Shown: one piece after another, positions 26,111-34,106 of the stretch
How the letters are laid out: every line of letters starts with the position of its first letter
Numbering within the stretch: position 1 is the stretch's first letter
Source of the DNA: an uncultured Rivibacter sp.
Lineage (GTDB): Bacteria > Pseudomonadota > Gammaproteobacteria > Burkholderiales > Burkholderiaceae
DNA length: 64,000 nucleotides
NCBI GenBank assembly: GCA_946480925.1
Contig: CAMLLU010000006.1
Location: 62,001 to 126,000 of the forward strand
Direction of reading: 5' to 3'
Notes under the pieces: generated by a model
Seen by the model: the letters and a program-made list of their open reading frames with translations, nothing else
The model's database searches: none
What the model was told of the DNA's origin: nothing
Program-made: the position numbers and the translations under genes

Positions 26111-27301
26111 CTACTGAACGCGCCGTTGTTGCTGCTGTGCCTTCAGCCACTCGAGCTTGGCGGCATACAGGTCGTGGTGCGCCTGCGTGGTGCTGTTGTC
26201 CACCGCCAGCGCGATGTGCTTGCTCGCCTGCTTCGCATCGCCCAGCTTGTAATTCGCCACGCCCAGCCAGAAGTGGAACTCGTGCTGGTAGGCCGCGCGG
26301 CGGATCTCGCGCGTGAACAGGGCCTTGGCATCCGCAAAGCGCCCTTCCTTCATGGCGGCGATGCCCAGGTCGAAGAAGTGGTACGGCGGGTGCGGCTCGA
26401 TCTGCGCGAGGCGGCGCTGCAGCACCTCGGCCTCGCCCTGGCGCCCCTGCGCGGCCAACAGGCGGGCCAGGTTGGCCAGCGCATGGCGGTTTTCGGGCTC
26501 CACCTGCAGCACGTGGGCGAACACCGGCTCCGCTTCGCGCAGCAGGCCACGGCGCTGGTAGATCACACCGAGCGTGTTGTGCGCGCTCAGGAAGCGCGGC
26601 TCCTGCACGATGGCCTCGCGTGCGTACCAGTAGGCGTCGTCCACGCGCCCGGCGGCCAGCGACTCGACCGCGCGGTTGTTCATGTACATCGCGACGACGG
26701 TGGACTCGGTGATCGTCTGCGTGCGGCGGCCGCTCACGTCCTGCGCGGGCAGGAAGTCCACTACCAGCAGGTCGCTCGCGGTGGTCACCATGCCTGCGCG
26801 GTCTGCCAGGCGCTGGCCGAGGGCGATGTTGACGTGCCCGCTGGTGAGGTAGAGGCCGCCGTTGCGACTCCATTCCTCGTCCACCGCCACGCTCTGGTAG
26901 TGCACCGGGAGGTCCAGCGCCTTCGCGAACGCGGCGGTCATGATCACGAGCGACAGGCAGTTGCCCGCGCGCGCCTCGAAGGCTTGCGCGGCATTGCGGG
27001 TACTGGCCGTGTCGTAGCGCAGCTTGAGCTGGCTGCGGCTGTACAGCGCGTCGAGCAGCCCTTTGCGGCGGCCTTCGGCGCGCAGGTGCGCGGGCATGTC
27101 GACGGCGATGTAGCGGCGCATCGCGTCGCTGAGCGCAAACACCTCCTCGGCCGCAATGCGCTGGCCCGGCGGCTGGAACAGCGCATCGTGCAGCAGCTGC
27201 TGCTGAGGCTGCGTATCCGCCACCGGCGGCGGTGCGCTCACGCAGCCCGCCAGCAGGCCCGACAGCACCAGGCTAGACAACAGGGTGGCCAGGGACTTCA
27301 T
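26111..27301 (-). CDS. TPR lipoprotein with transglutaminase-like N-terminal domain
   Basis: This 396-residue exported lipoprotein starts MKSLATLLSSLVLSGLLAGC, with the lipobox LAGC (lipid on Cys-20). The segment EARAGNCLSLVIMTAAFAKALDLPVHYQSV and later TSGHVNIAL resemble a transglutaminase/papain-like core (Cys of GNCLS, His of SGHVN). From about residue 210 there are at least four tetratricopeptide repeats (RVDDAYWYAREAIVQEP, LSAHNTLGVIYQRRG, HALANLARLLAAQGR, EFHFWLGVANYKLGD). It probably acts as a periplasmic scaffold at the outer membrane. Function unknown. Confidence 0.8.
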   Translation of the reverse strand: MKSLATLLSSLVLSGLLAGCVSAPPPVADTQPQQQLLHDALFQPPGQRIAAEEVFALSDAMRRYIAVDMPAHLRAEGRRKGLLDALYSRSQLKLRYDTASTRNAAQAFEARAGNCLSLVIMTAAFAKALDLPVHYQSVAVDEEWSRNGGLYLTSGHVNIALGQRLADRAGMVTTASDLLVVDFLPAQDVSGRRTQTITESTVVAMYMNNRAVESLAAGRVDDAYWYAREAIVQEPRFLSAHNTLGVIYQRRGLLREAEPVFAHVLQVEPENRHALANLARLLAAQGRQGEAEVLQRRLAQIEPHPPYHFFDLGIAAMKEGRFADAKALFTREIRRAAYQHEFHFWLGVANYKLGDAKQASKHIALAVDNSTTQAHHDLYAAKLEWLKAQQQQRRVQ

Positions 27302-27403
27302 GCGAACCGCTCCTGCATGCACCAACAAGGCAACACCGCATGGAAGCACGAAACCGGCGCCGCCGGTATGCGCGTTTTGCCCTAAGCCCTGCGCCTGTGG
27401 ACC

Positions 27404-28063
27404 TCAACCGCCACGCCGGAAGGTGAGGTTGATGCGGCAGGCGCCGGTGAGCGGGTGTTCGCCCGCGGCCAGTGGTGCAATGCCGTGAAACGCCAGCCGC
27501 GACGCGCCGCCCCACACCACCACGTCGCCATGCGCAAGGCGGATGCGCCGTGGCGTGTCACTGCGGCGGTGCGGCGTGCCCCACAGGAACACGGCCGGCA
27601 GGCCCAGCGAGACCGAGACGATGGGCCATGCCAGGTCGCGCTCGTCGCGGTCCTGGTGCAGCGACAGGCGGGTGCCGGGCTCGTAGCGGTTGAGCAGGCA
27701 GGCGTCCGGCACGAAGCCGGGAAATCCGGCTTCGGCTGAGGCAGTGAAAGCCAGTGAAGTGAACCGCTCGGGCATCACCGGCCACGGCCGGCCGGTCTGC
27801 GGGTCGGCGCTTTCATAGCGGTAGCCACGAGCGTCGCTGTACCAGCCGAGCGCACCGCAATGCGTGGTGGCCACCGACATGCGCTGGCCACCCGGCGTGA
27901 CCATGTGGCGCCACGACGCCTGTGCCGCGATCTCCTCGACCGCCGCGAGCAATTCGGGAGCCCGTGCGCGAGCGAAGCCGCGCAGCACCACGGCGCCCGG
28001 CGCCAGCGGCTCCACGGGTGGCTCGCCGTAGTCTTCGTCGCTGAACAGATCAGCCGTGGTCAT
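27404..28063 (-). CDS. alkB: DNA oxidative demethylase AlkB
   Basis: AlkB repairs 1-methyladenine and 3-methylcytosine using Fe(II), 2-oxoglutarate and O2. The 219-residue protein keeps the Fe ligands His-136 and Asp-138 in LHQDRDE and His-193 in AFHGIAPL, and the 2-oxoglutarate-binding Arg-210 and substrate-region Arg-216 in RINLTFR. The nucleotide-recognition lid region is present (WRHMVTPGGQRMSVATTHCGALGWYSD). It is the second gene of a two-gene unit with another 2OG oxygenase (51 bp apart), an arrangement typical of alkylation-damage operons. No ada gene is adjacent. Confidence 0.95.
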   Translation of the reverse strand: MTTADLFSDEDYGEPPVEPLAPGAVVLRGFARARAPELLAAVEEIAAQASWRHMVTPGGQRMSVATTHCGALGWYSDARGYRYESADPQTGRPWPVMPERFTSLAFTASAEAGFPGFVPDACLLNRYEPGTRLSLHQDRDERDLAWPIVSVSLGLPAVFLWGTPHRRSDTPRRIRLAHGDVVVWGGASRLAFHGIAPLAAGEHPLTGACRINLTFRRGG

Positions 28064-28114
28064 TTGCGCGTCCGGCTCTGCTTGGGGCGGCTCGTAGTAG
28101 CGCCACTGAATGCT

Positions 28115-28834
28115 TCATGCAGCATCGTGAAAGATCAGCCCCAGCGTGTGGCGTTGGCCCGAGCGTAGCTCGCTCACGCCGTGGCGCAGCTTCACGCGGT
28201 AGCAACCCCGCGCGCCTTGCACCGGCCGCTCGTTCACAGCGAACACAGCGGCATCGCCCTGCTGCAGCGTCACCACCGAGGCACGCGACTGCGAGCGCGG
28301 GCGTTGCTCCACCAGCACCAGCTCGCCGCCGGTGAAGTCCACGCCCGGCTGTGACAGCAGGAACACCACCTGCAGCGGAAAGACGTGCTCACCGTACAGG
28401 TCCTGGTGCAGGCAGTTGTAGTCGCCAGCCGCGTATCGCAGCAACAGCGGCGTGGGCCGCTTCTGCCCGGCGCGGTGGCAGCGTTCAATGAACTCGGCGT
28501 GCCGCCGCGGAAACCGCAGCGACGAACCCAGGCGTTCCTGCCAGCGGTTGGCCACCTCGGTCAGCGGCGGGTACAGCTGGGCGCGCAGCGTGGCCACCGG
28601 CCCGGGCAAGGGGTAGGCGAAATACTGGTATTCGCCGCGCCCGAAGCCATGGCGCTGCATCACGACGCGGCTGCGGAACAGCGCTTCATTGCCGTAGCAC
28701 TCGCGTAGCGCTTCGCAGGCTGCGGCATTCAGCAGGCCGGGCAGCACGGCAAAGCCCTGGGCGTCGAGCTGGGCGGTCGCGGCGGGCCAGTCGATGTGGT
28801 TGGTTCGAGGTGCGGGGTCCAGGCGGGCAAGCAT
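28115..28834 (-). CDS. 2OG-Fe(II) oxygenase, PhyH/prolyl-hydroxylase-like
   Basis: This 239-residue cytoplasmic protein is a 2-oxoglutarate/Fe(II) dioxygenase: His-143 and Asp-145 in CLHQDLYGEHVF, His-218 in LRHGVSEL, and a likely 2OG-binding Arg-228 in SGQRHTLGLIFHDAA. The N-terminus (DWPAATAQLDAQGFAVLPGLL) matches proteins annotated as 2OG oxygenases next to alkB and ada in other proteobacteria. It is directly upstream of alkB on the same strand, so a role in alkylation response is likely (inference). Its substrate is unknown. Confidence 0.85.
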   Translation of the reverse strand: MLARLDPAPRTNHIDWPAATAQLDAQGFAVLPGLLNAAACEALRECYGNEALFRSRVVMQRHGFGRGEYQYFAYPLPGPVATLRAQLYPPLTEVANRWQERLGSSLRFPRRHAEFIERCHRAGQKRPTPLLLRYAAGDYNCLHQDLYGEHVFPLQVVFLLSQPGVDFTGGELVLVEQRPRSQSRASVVTLQQGDAAVFAVNERPVQGARGCYRVKLRHGVSELRSGQRHTLGLIFHDAA

Positions 28835-28897
28835 GCCGCTACTGTGGCGGCATGGCTTGCCGGGGGCTCGCCGTTTTCGGACCTGTCGGTGTGCTGG

Positions 28898-30466
28898 TCA
28901 GTGCGCCCCGCCCGCATCGGCCGCGACCGCCGTGGCCCGCACCGGCTTCGCAAACCAGATCACGCCGATGAGCAGCAGGAACAGGAACACCGAGCCGAGA
29001 AAGATGTCGTCGGCCGCGCGCGTGAAGGCCTGCTGGTCGATGAGCCGGTTGATCTGCACCATGGCCTGCTCGGGCGTGAGCCCAGCCGCCGAGAGCTTGC
29101 CCATGGCGTCGGCCAGCGCGGGGTCGCCCACGCCGCCCATGTGCTCGGCGAGGTGTGCGTGGTGCAGGGTGGCGCGGTTGTCCCACAGCGTGGTGGCAAT
29201 GGAGGTGCCGAACGAGCCGGCCGTGATGCGCACGAAGTTCGACAGGCCGGAGGCCGAGGCCGTGCGCTCCGGCGCCAGGCCCGACAGCGTGATGCTCATC
29301 AGCGGGATGAAGAAGAACGCCACCGCGACGCCCTGCACCAGCGTGGGCAGCAGGATGGTCCACTCGTCGGCCTGCGTGGTGAAGCGCGAGCGCATCCACA
29401 GCACCAGCGCGAACACGAGGAAGGCGAAGGTGGTGAGCCGGCGCGGGTCCACCTTGCCCAGCATGCGCCCCACGAAGGGCGAGAGCACGATGGCGAACAG
29501 CCCCACCGGCGCCAACGCCATGCCGGCGGCTGTGGCGGTGTAGCCCATGTACTGCTGCAGCCACAGCGGCAGCAACACCACGTTGCCGAAGAAGAGCGCG
29601 TAGGCCACCGAAAGCGTGATGGCGCCGAAGGCGAAGTTGCGCCGCGCGAAGAGACGCAGGTCCACCACCGGGTGCTTCTCGGTGAGCTCCCAGATCAGGA
29701 ACACCACGAAGCCGATCACCGCCACGAGCGTGAGCACGATGATCTGCGACGAGTGGAACCAGTCGAGCTCCTTGCCCTTGTCGAGCATCACCTGCAAGGC
29801 GCCGACCCACAGCACCAGCAGGCCCAGCCCCACCGTGTCGATGGGCAGCTTGCGAGTGGGCGTTTCACGCTTGCGGTAGATGGCCCACGTGGCCGCGGCG
29901 GCGGCCAGGCCCACCGGCACGTTGATGTAGAAGATCCACGGCCACGAGATGTTGTCGGTGATCCAGCCGCCCAGCAGCGGCCCCACCACGGGCGCCACCA
30001 GCGTGGTCATCGACCACATGGCCAGCGCCATGCCCGACTTCGCCTTCGGGTAGCTCGACAGCAGCAGCGTCTGCGACAGCGGGATCATCGGCCCGGCCAC
30101 CAGGCCCTGCAGCACGCGGAAGAAGATGAGCGCCTCCAGCGTAGGCGCGAAGCCGCACAGCCACGAGGTGAGCACGAACAGCAGCACGCTCGCCGTGAAC
30201 AGCTTCACCGCGCCGAAGCGCTGCGTGAGCCAGCCGGTGAGCGGCACCGAGATGGCATTGGCCACGCCGAAGCTGGTGATGACCCAGGTGCCCTGGTTCG
30301 GGCTCACGCCCAGGTCGCCTGCGATGGCCGGCAGCGACACGTTGGCGATCGACGTGTCGAGCACGTTCATGAACGTGGCGAGCGACAGCGCCACGGTGCC
30401 CAGCACGAGCGCCGGGCCTTGCAGCGGCGGCAGCTCGGCTGGCCGGCTGGGAGTGTCTGAAGACAT
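28898..30466 (-). CDS. emrB: EmrB-type multidrug efflux MFS transporter (DHA2, 14 TM)
   Basis: This 522-residue drug:proton antiporter is the pump of an EmrAB-TolC-type system. It has the DHA2 pattern: SLATFMNVLDTSIANVSLPAIAGDL in TM1, WVITSFGVANAISVPLTGWL, RFGAVKLFTASVLLFVLTSWLCGFA, the antiporter motif C region GPLLGGWITDNISWPWIFYINVPVG, and 14 hydrophobic segments in total. Start 30466 is chosen because the upstream extension is in the palindromic element. It follows emrA by 189 bp, unusually far for this operon, because the ~170-bp palindrome sits between them. Confidence 0.93.
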   Translation of the reverse strand: MSSDTPSRPAELPPLQGPALVLGTVALSLATFMNVLDTSIANVSLPAIAGDLGVSPNQGTWVITSFGVANAISVPLTGWLTQRFGAVKLFTASVLLFVLTSWLCGFAPTLEALIFFRVLQGLVAGPMIPLSQTLLLSSYPKAKSGMALAMWSMTTLVAPVVGPLLGGWITDNISWPWIFYINVPVGLAAAAATWAIYRKRETPTRKLPIDTVGLGLLVLWVGALQVMLDKGKELDWFHSSQIIVLTLVAVIGFVVFLIWELTEKHPVVDLRLFARRNFAFGAITLSVAYALFFGNVVLLPLWLQQYMGYTATAAGMALAPVGLFAIVLSPFVGRMLGKVDPRRLTTFAFLVFALVLWMRSRFTTQADEWTILLPTLVQGVAVAFFFIPLMSITLSGLAPERTASASGLSNFVRITAGSFGTSIATTLWDNRATLHHAHLAEHMGGVGDPALADAMGKLSAAGLTPEQAMVQINRLIDQQAFTRAADDIFLGSVFLFLLLIGVIWFAKPVRATAVAADAGGAH

Positions 30467-30490
30467 GGCGGGCTTTGGCTTGTGCTGGCG

Positions 30491-30660
30491 TCTCAGAAGG
30501 TGTGAATGAATCCGGCGTGACCGAGCAGGGCGCCAAAACCCGGCCAATCTAGACGCAAAGCACAGTCGTAGCTCGGGCTACGGCGAGCATTTGCAACGAC
30601 GAGTGGCCGGGTTTTGGTGACCTGAGCGGGCATGGTGGATTCGTTCATACCCTTCTCAGA
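30491..30660. repeat. ~170-bp imperfect palindromic element (REP/MITE-like)
   Basis: The left arm (30491-30546) and right arm (30604-30660) are inverted copies, about 79% matched by eye over 57 bases. The innermost 14 bases, CCAAAACCCGGCCA, are exact. The 57-bp loop has its own perfect hairpin, CGTAGCTCGGGCTACG (30567-30582). The right arm ends at the emrA stop and the left arm ends 25 bp before emrB. Such nested symmetry suggests a mobile repeat (REP or MITE), or an RNA processing signal inside the emrAB transcript. A 51-codon reading frame crosses it on the minus strand but is probably a by-product. Confidence 0.68.
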
Positions 30661-31915
30661 TGGCCGGCTTGTGCTGCGCGGCCGCCTGCTGCGTGGCCTG
30701 CGCGCCGCGGCCCAGGTTGGCGGCGATGATGCGGCGTACTTCGCCGTCGGCGTCGCGGTCGAGCGCATCGAACACGGTGGTCTGCGCCACGGCCTGCGTG
30801 CGCGGCGCATCGGCCAGCATGCGGCCGCCCTGCTCGCTCACGTCGACCTTCACTTCCATCGACAGGCCCACGCGCAGCGGGTGCTCGGCGAGCTGCCTGG
30901 GGTCGAGCGTGACGCGCACCGGCACGCGCTGCACCACCTTGATCCAGTTGCCGGTGGCGTTCTGCGCGGGCAGCAGCGCGAACGCCGCGCCGGTGCCGGC
31001 GCCCAGGCCGGCCACGGTTCCGTGGTATTCGACCTTCTGGCCGTACACGTCGGCCACCAGGCTCACCGGCTGGCCGATGCGCAGCTTCTGCAGCTGGCTT
31101 TCCTTGAAGTTGGCATCGACCCACAGCTGGTCGAGCGCCACCACGGTGAGCAGCGGCGAGCCGGCCTGCACACGCTGGCCCACCTGCACGTTGCGCTTGG
31201 CCACGTAGCCGTCCACCGGCGCGGGCAGCTCGGCGCGCTTGAGCGCCAGGTAGGCCTCTCGCACACGGGCCGAGGCGCGCTGCACGTTGGGGTGCTGCTC
31301 CACGCTCGTGCCGTCGGTGAGCGTCTGGTTGGCCGAGAGCTGCTCGCGCGCCGCCTGCAAGGCCGACTGCGCGCCGGCCACCGCGCTCTTTGTCGCAGTG
31401 AGCTGCGCGCTGGCGTGGTTGAACTCTTCCTTGCCGACGGCGCCGCTGGCCACCAGCGGGGCACGGCGGTTCACGTCGTCCTGCGCGCGCACGAGGTCGC
31501 TCTGGGCCCGCGCGACATCGGCTTCGCGCAGCGCGATCTGCGCCTTCAGCGCCGCGTTGTTGGTGAACAGCGTGCGCACTTCGCGCACCGTCTGCGCGAG
31601 CTGCGCCTCGGCCTGGTCGAGCGCCACGCGCGCGTCGGCGGGGTCGAGCTTCACCAGCGGCTGGCCGGCCTTCACGAAGTCGGTGTCGTCGGCGTTGATG
31701 GCCAGCACCGTGCCGCCGACCTGCGGCGTGATCTGCACGACGTTGCCCTGCACGTAGGCGTTGTCGGTGCTTTCGTAGTGGTTGAGCACCAGCGCGTAGT
31801 AGGCGCCCCAGGCAGCAGCACCCAGCGCCACGACGGCAGCCACGGCGGTGAGGGCCTTCCTGCGGACGCCGTTGCCTGCGGGGTTGGCAGCGGAAATGGT
31901 TTGCGGAGCATTCAT
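30656..31915 (-). CDS. emrA: EmrA-type membrane-fusion protein (HlyD family)
   Basis: This periplasmic adaptor (419 residues) connects the EmrB pump with the outer-membrane channel. One transmembrane helix (about residues 22-44) is followed by YESTDNAYVQGNVVQITPQVGGTV, the diagnostic EmrA/HlyD motif, then a lipoyl half-motif, a long coiled coil (about 95-230, including TVREVRTLFTNNAALKAQIA) and the second half-motif with PVDGYVAKRNVQVGQRVQAGSPLL. The start at 31915 is 28 bp after the tolC-like stop. It is the middle gene of the marR-controlled efflux operon. Confidence 0.94.
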   Translation of the reverse strand: MNAPQTISAANPAGNGVRRKALTAVAAVVALGAAAWGAYYALVLNHYESTDNAYVQGNVVQITPQVGGTVLAINADDTDFVKAGQPLVKLDPADARVALDQAEAQLAQTVREVRTLFTNNAALKAQIALREADVARAQSDLVRAQDDVNRRAPLVASGAVGKEEFNHASAQLTATKSAVAGAQSALQAAREQLSANQTLTDGTSVEQHPNVQRASARVREAYLALKRAELPAPVDGYVAKRNVQVGQRVQAGSPLLTVVALDQLWVDANFKESQLQKLRIGQPVSLVADVYGQKVEYHGTVAGLGAGTGAAFALLPAQNATGNWIKVVQRVPVRVTLDPRQLAEHPLRVGLSMEVKVDVSEQGGRMLADAPRTQAVAQTTVFDALDRDADGEVRRIIAANLGRGAQATQQAAAQHKPAI

Positions 31916-31943
31916 GGCATGAGCCTTTTGGTGTTCGGTGAGA

Positions 31944-33443
31944 TCAGTGGGCAGTAGCCTGGGCGAGCTGGGCATCGGCTTGTGCCGAATAACCGCCACC
32001 GAGCGCACGGATCAGCGCGACCTGCGAATCCAGGGCGCGGGCCTTCAGGTCGGTAGCTTGGCGGCGCTGGGCCAGCACGCTGCTTTCGGCGCTGAGCACG
32101 GTGAGGTAGGTGCCGAGGCCCGCCTTGTAGCGCTGCATGGCGAGCGTGTAGGCGTTTTCAGCACTGCCCTGCGCACGCGCCTGCTCGGCCTGCTGGCGTA
32201 CCACCGACTGCAGCGAGGCGATCTGGTCGGCCACGTCGCGCACGGCGTCGATCACGCTGGCGTTGTAGGACTCCACCGCGGCATCGAGGTCGGCCGTCTT
32301 GCCGCGCAGGTTGGCACGCAGCCGCCCGCCGTCGAGGATGGGCAGCGTCACCGCCGGGCCGATGCCGTATTGGCGGCTGCCGACCTTGAGCAACTGGTCG
32401 AGCCCGATGGCGCTGAAGCCGGCGAACGCCACGAGGTTGACGTTGGGATAGAACTGCGCGCGCGCCGCGGCCGCGTCTTTCGTGGCGGCTTCAACGCGCC
32501 AGCGTGCGGCTGCCACGTCGGCGCGCCTGCCCAGCAGGTCCGCCGGCACGGCGGCCGGCAGCGGCGTGGCCTGCACCTGCTGCATGCGCGGTGCCAGCGA
32601 AGCGGTGGCCGCAGGCGGCTGCACGGTGAGCGCAGCCAAGGCATGGCGCGTGAGCGCGATCTGCTCGTCGAGCGCTTCGATCTGCTGGCGCGTTTCGGGC
32701 AGCGCGCCCTCGCCCTGGTGCAGTTCGACGTTGGTGTCGATACCGGCCGACACGCGGCGGCGGATGAGATCGAGCGTCTCTTCGCGCTGCGCCAGCGTGC
32801 GTTGCGCGACTTCGCGCTGCTCCACGAGCCGGGCAAGCTGGAAGTAGTTGTGCGCCACGTTGGCGGCCAGCAGCGCCCGCGCGGCCTCTGCATCGGCCTG
32901 CGCGGCGCGCTGCGCCCCCAAGGCGGCCTCGAGCGCCGAGCGGTTGCGGCCGAAGAAGTCGAGCTCCCAACTGGCCGCAGCCTGCAGCGTGGCCGAGGTC
33001 TGCGTGGAACCGGCCAGCGGCCGGGGCACGAGGCCGTTTTCGGTGTAGCGCTGGCGCGTTGCATCGAAGCTGCCGTTGAGCTGCAGGCCGCTCGAGGCAT
33101 CGGCCCCTTCCACGGCCGCCTGCGCACGCTCGATGCGGGTCTGCGCGGCCTTGAGGCTCGGGCTGTCGGCCAGCGCCCGCTCGACCAGTTGCGACAGCGC
33201 GTCGTCGCCGAAGTCACGCCACCAAGCTTGGTGCACGGCCGGCACGGCAGTTGCGTCCACACCGGCTGCCGCAGGCTCGATCGCCTTGGCATGCGGCTTG
33301 ATGTTGCCGGCGCTGGCACAGCCGGCCAGCAGCAGTGCCGCAGCCAGTGCGGTCAGCAAGGTCAGCGTGGTGAGCCAGGTACCCTGCGCAGGCGCCGGCT
33401 TCTCGGCCGGCCGGGCCTGCTTGCTAGTGGAGGTTGCATTCAT
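31944..33443 (-). CDS. NodT-family outer-membrane efflux lipoprotein
   Basis: This 499-residue TolC/NodT-type outer-membrane factor has a Lys/Thr-rich start, a hydrophobic leader and the lipobox LAGC (LLLAGCASAG), so it is lipid-anchored. Two repeated hairpins are visible (SPSLKAAQTRIERAQAAVEGADA and DLLGRRADVAAARWRVEAATKDAAAARAQFYPNV), the hallmark of NodT/OprM-type channels. Start 33443 (ATG) is preferred; GTG three codons upstream is possible. An operator-like site lies 17 bp upstream. It is the first gene of the efflux operon with emrA and emrB. Confidence 0.93.
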   Translation of the reverse strand: MNATSTSKQARPAEKPAPAQGTWLTTLTLLTALAAALLLAGCASAGNIKPHAKAIEPAAAGVDATAVPAVHQAWWRDFGDDALSQLVERALADSPSLKAAQTRIERAQAAVEGADASSGLQLNGSFDATRQRYTENGLVPRPLAGSTQTSATLQAAASWELDFFGRNRSALEAALGAQRAAQADAEAARALLAANVAHNYFQLARLVEQREVAQRTLAQREETLDLIRRRVSAGIDTNVELHQGEGALPETRQQIEALDEQIALTRHALAALTVQPPAATASLAPRMQQVQATPLPAAVPADLLGRRADVAAARWRVEAATKDAAAARAQFYPNVNLVAFAGFSAIGLDQLLKVGSRQYGIGPAVTLPILDGGRLRANLRGKTADLDAAVESYNASVIDAVRDVADQIASLQSVVRQQAEQARAQGSAENAYTLAMQRYKAGLGTYLTVLSAESSVLAQRRQATDLKARALDSQVALIRALGGGYSAQADAQLAQATAH

Positions 33444-33459
33444 GTTTGCCACGTCTTTT

Positions 33460-33473
33460 ATTGCTTAGGCAAT
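33460..33473. promoter_or_regulatory. MarR operator candidate upstream of efflux operon
   Basis: ATTGCTTAGGCAAT is a near-perfect dyad (one inner mismatch) sharing TTGC-N2-GGCAA with the longer palindrome upstream of marR. It lies between the marR stop and the efflux-channel start, overlapping the likely leader of that gene, where binding would block efflux expression. Confidence 0.6.
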
Positions 33474-33524
33474 TATTCGAGCGAAGAAAAGGCCCCGTCG
33501 CCAGGGCCGTTTTCAATGGCAGCT

Positions 33525-34007
33525 TCAGCTGTTGCGCATGGCCTCGCCGTTTTCGATCATGCGGCGCAGGTAGGTCTTGAGCGCCTGCCATTCCGTCTTG
33601 GAAAACCCCGCGAGGTGGCCGTTGAGCACTTCGGCCAGAACCGCCGGCACGGGTGCAACGGCCGCCTCGCCTTCGGCGGTGAGTTCCACATTGACCACGC
33701 GCCGGTCTTCGGTGGAGCGAACGCGCCGGCACAAGCCCTTCTTCTCGAGGCGATCGAGCAGGCGCGTCATGGCGCCGACGTCGGTCTGCAGCTCGCGCGC
33801 GAGGGCAGCCACGGTGGCGGTACCTTCTTGCTTGTGGATCTTGAACAGGGGGGTCCACTGCGCGCTGGTGAGGCCATGCTCGGCCAGGCGCTGGTCGGCC
33901 ACCAGGATGATGGACTGCGTGACGCGGCGCATCAGCCACCCCACGCTTTCGTCGGCGCCGTAGGCGCCAGGCACATAGAAATCTGCAGGAACGGGACGTC
34001 GGCTCAT
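33525..34007 (-). CDS. MarR family regulator of the efflux operon
   Basis: This 160-residue winged-helix repressor matches the MarR family: GLTSAQWTPLFKIHKQEGTATVAALARELQTDVGAMTRLLDRLEKKGLCRRVRSTEDRRVV covers the DNA-binding domain with the wing D-R-R. N- and C-terminal helices form the dimer interface. ATG 34007 is chosen over an in-frame start 12 codons earlier, which lies in the 20-bp palindrome. It sits 81 bp upstream of the efflux channel gene on the same strand and resembles EmrR/MprA in context. Ligands are probably aromatic drugs or acids (family knowledge). Confidence 0.92.
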   Translation of the reverse strand: MSRRPVPADFYVPGAYGADESVGWLMRRVTQSIILVADQRLAEHGLTSAQWTPLFKIHKQEGTATVAALARELQTDVGAMTRLLDRLEKKGLCRRVRSTEDRRVVNVELTAEGEAAVAPVPAVLAEVLNGHLAGFSKTEWQALKTYLRRMIENGEAMRNS

Positions 34008-34017
34008 GCCTTGCAAT

Positions 34018-34037
34018 TTATTTGCCCAGGCAAATAA
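34018..34037. promoter_or_regulatory. Perfect 20-bp palindrome upstream of marR
   Basis: TTATTTGCCCAGGCAAATAA is a perfect inverted repeat (9-base arms, 2-base centre) just upstream of the marR start. It shares TTGCC-CA-GGCAA with the site at 33460-33473, so it is very likely the autoregulatory MarR operator. It could also influence the divergent ABC transporter gene at 34107. Confidence 0.75.
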
Positions 34038-34106
34038 TGTCAAGGCTGGATTTTCCGGAAGACCGCTTCACGAGAACCGAAAGTGCGGCCACCTACACTG
34101 CCGCCC

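Noticed and set aside
30493..30645. 51-codon minus-strand frame across the emrA-emrB palindrome
   Set aside because: It is mostly made of the inverted repeat and has no recognisable features; more likely incidental to the repeat.
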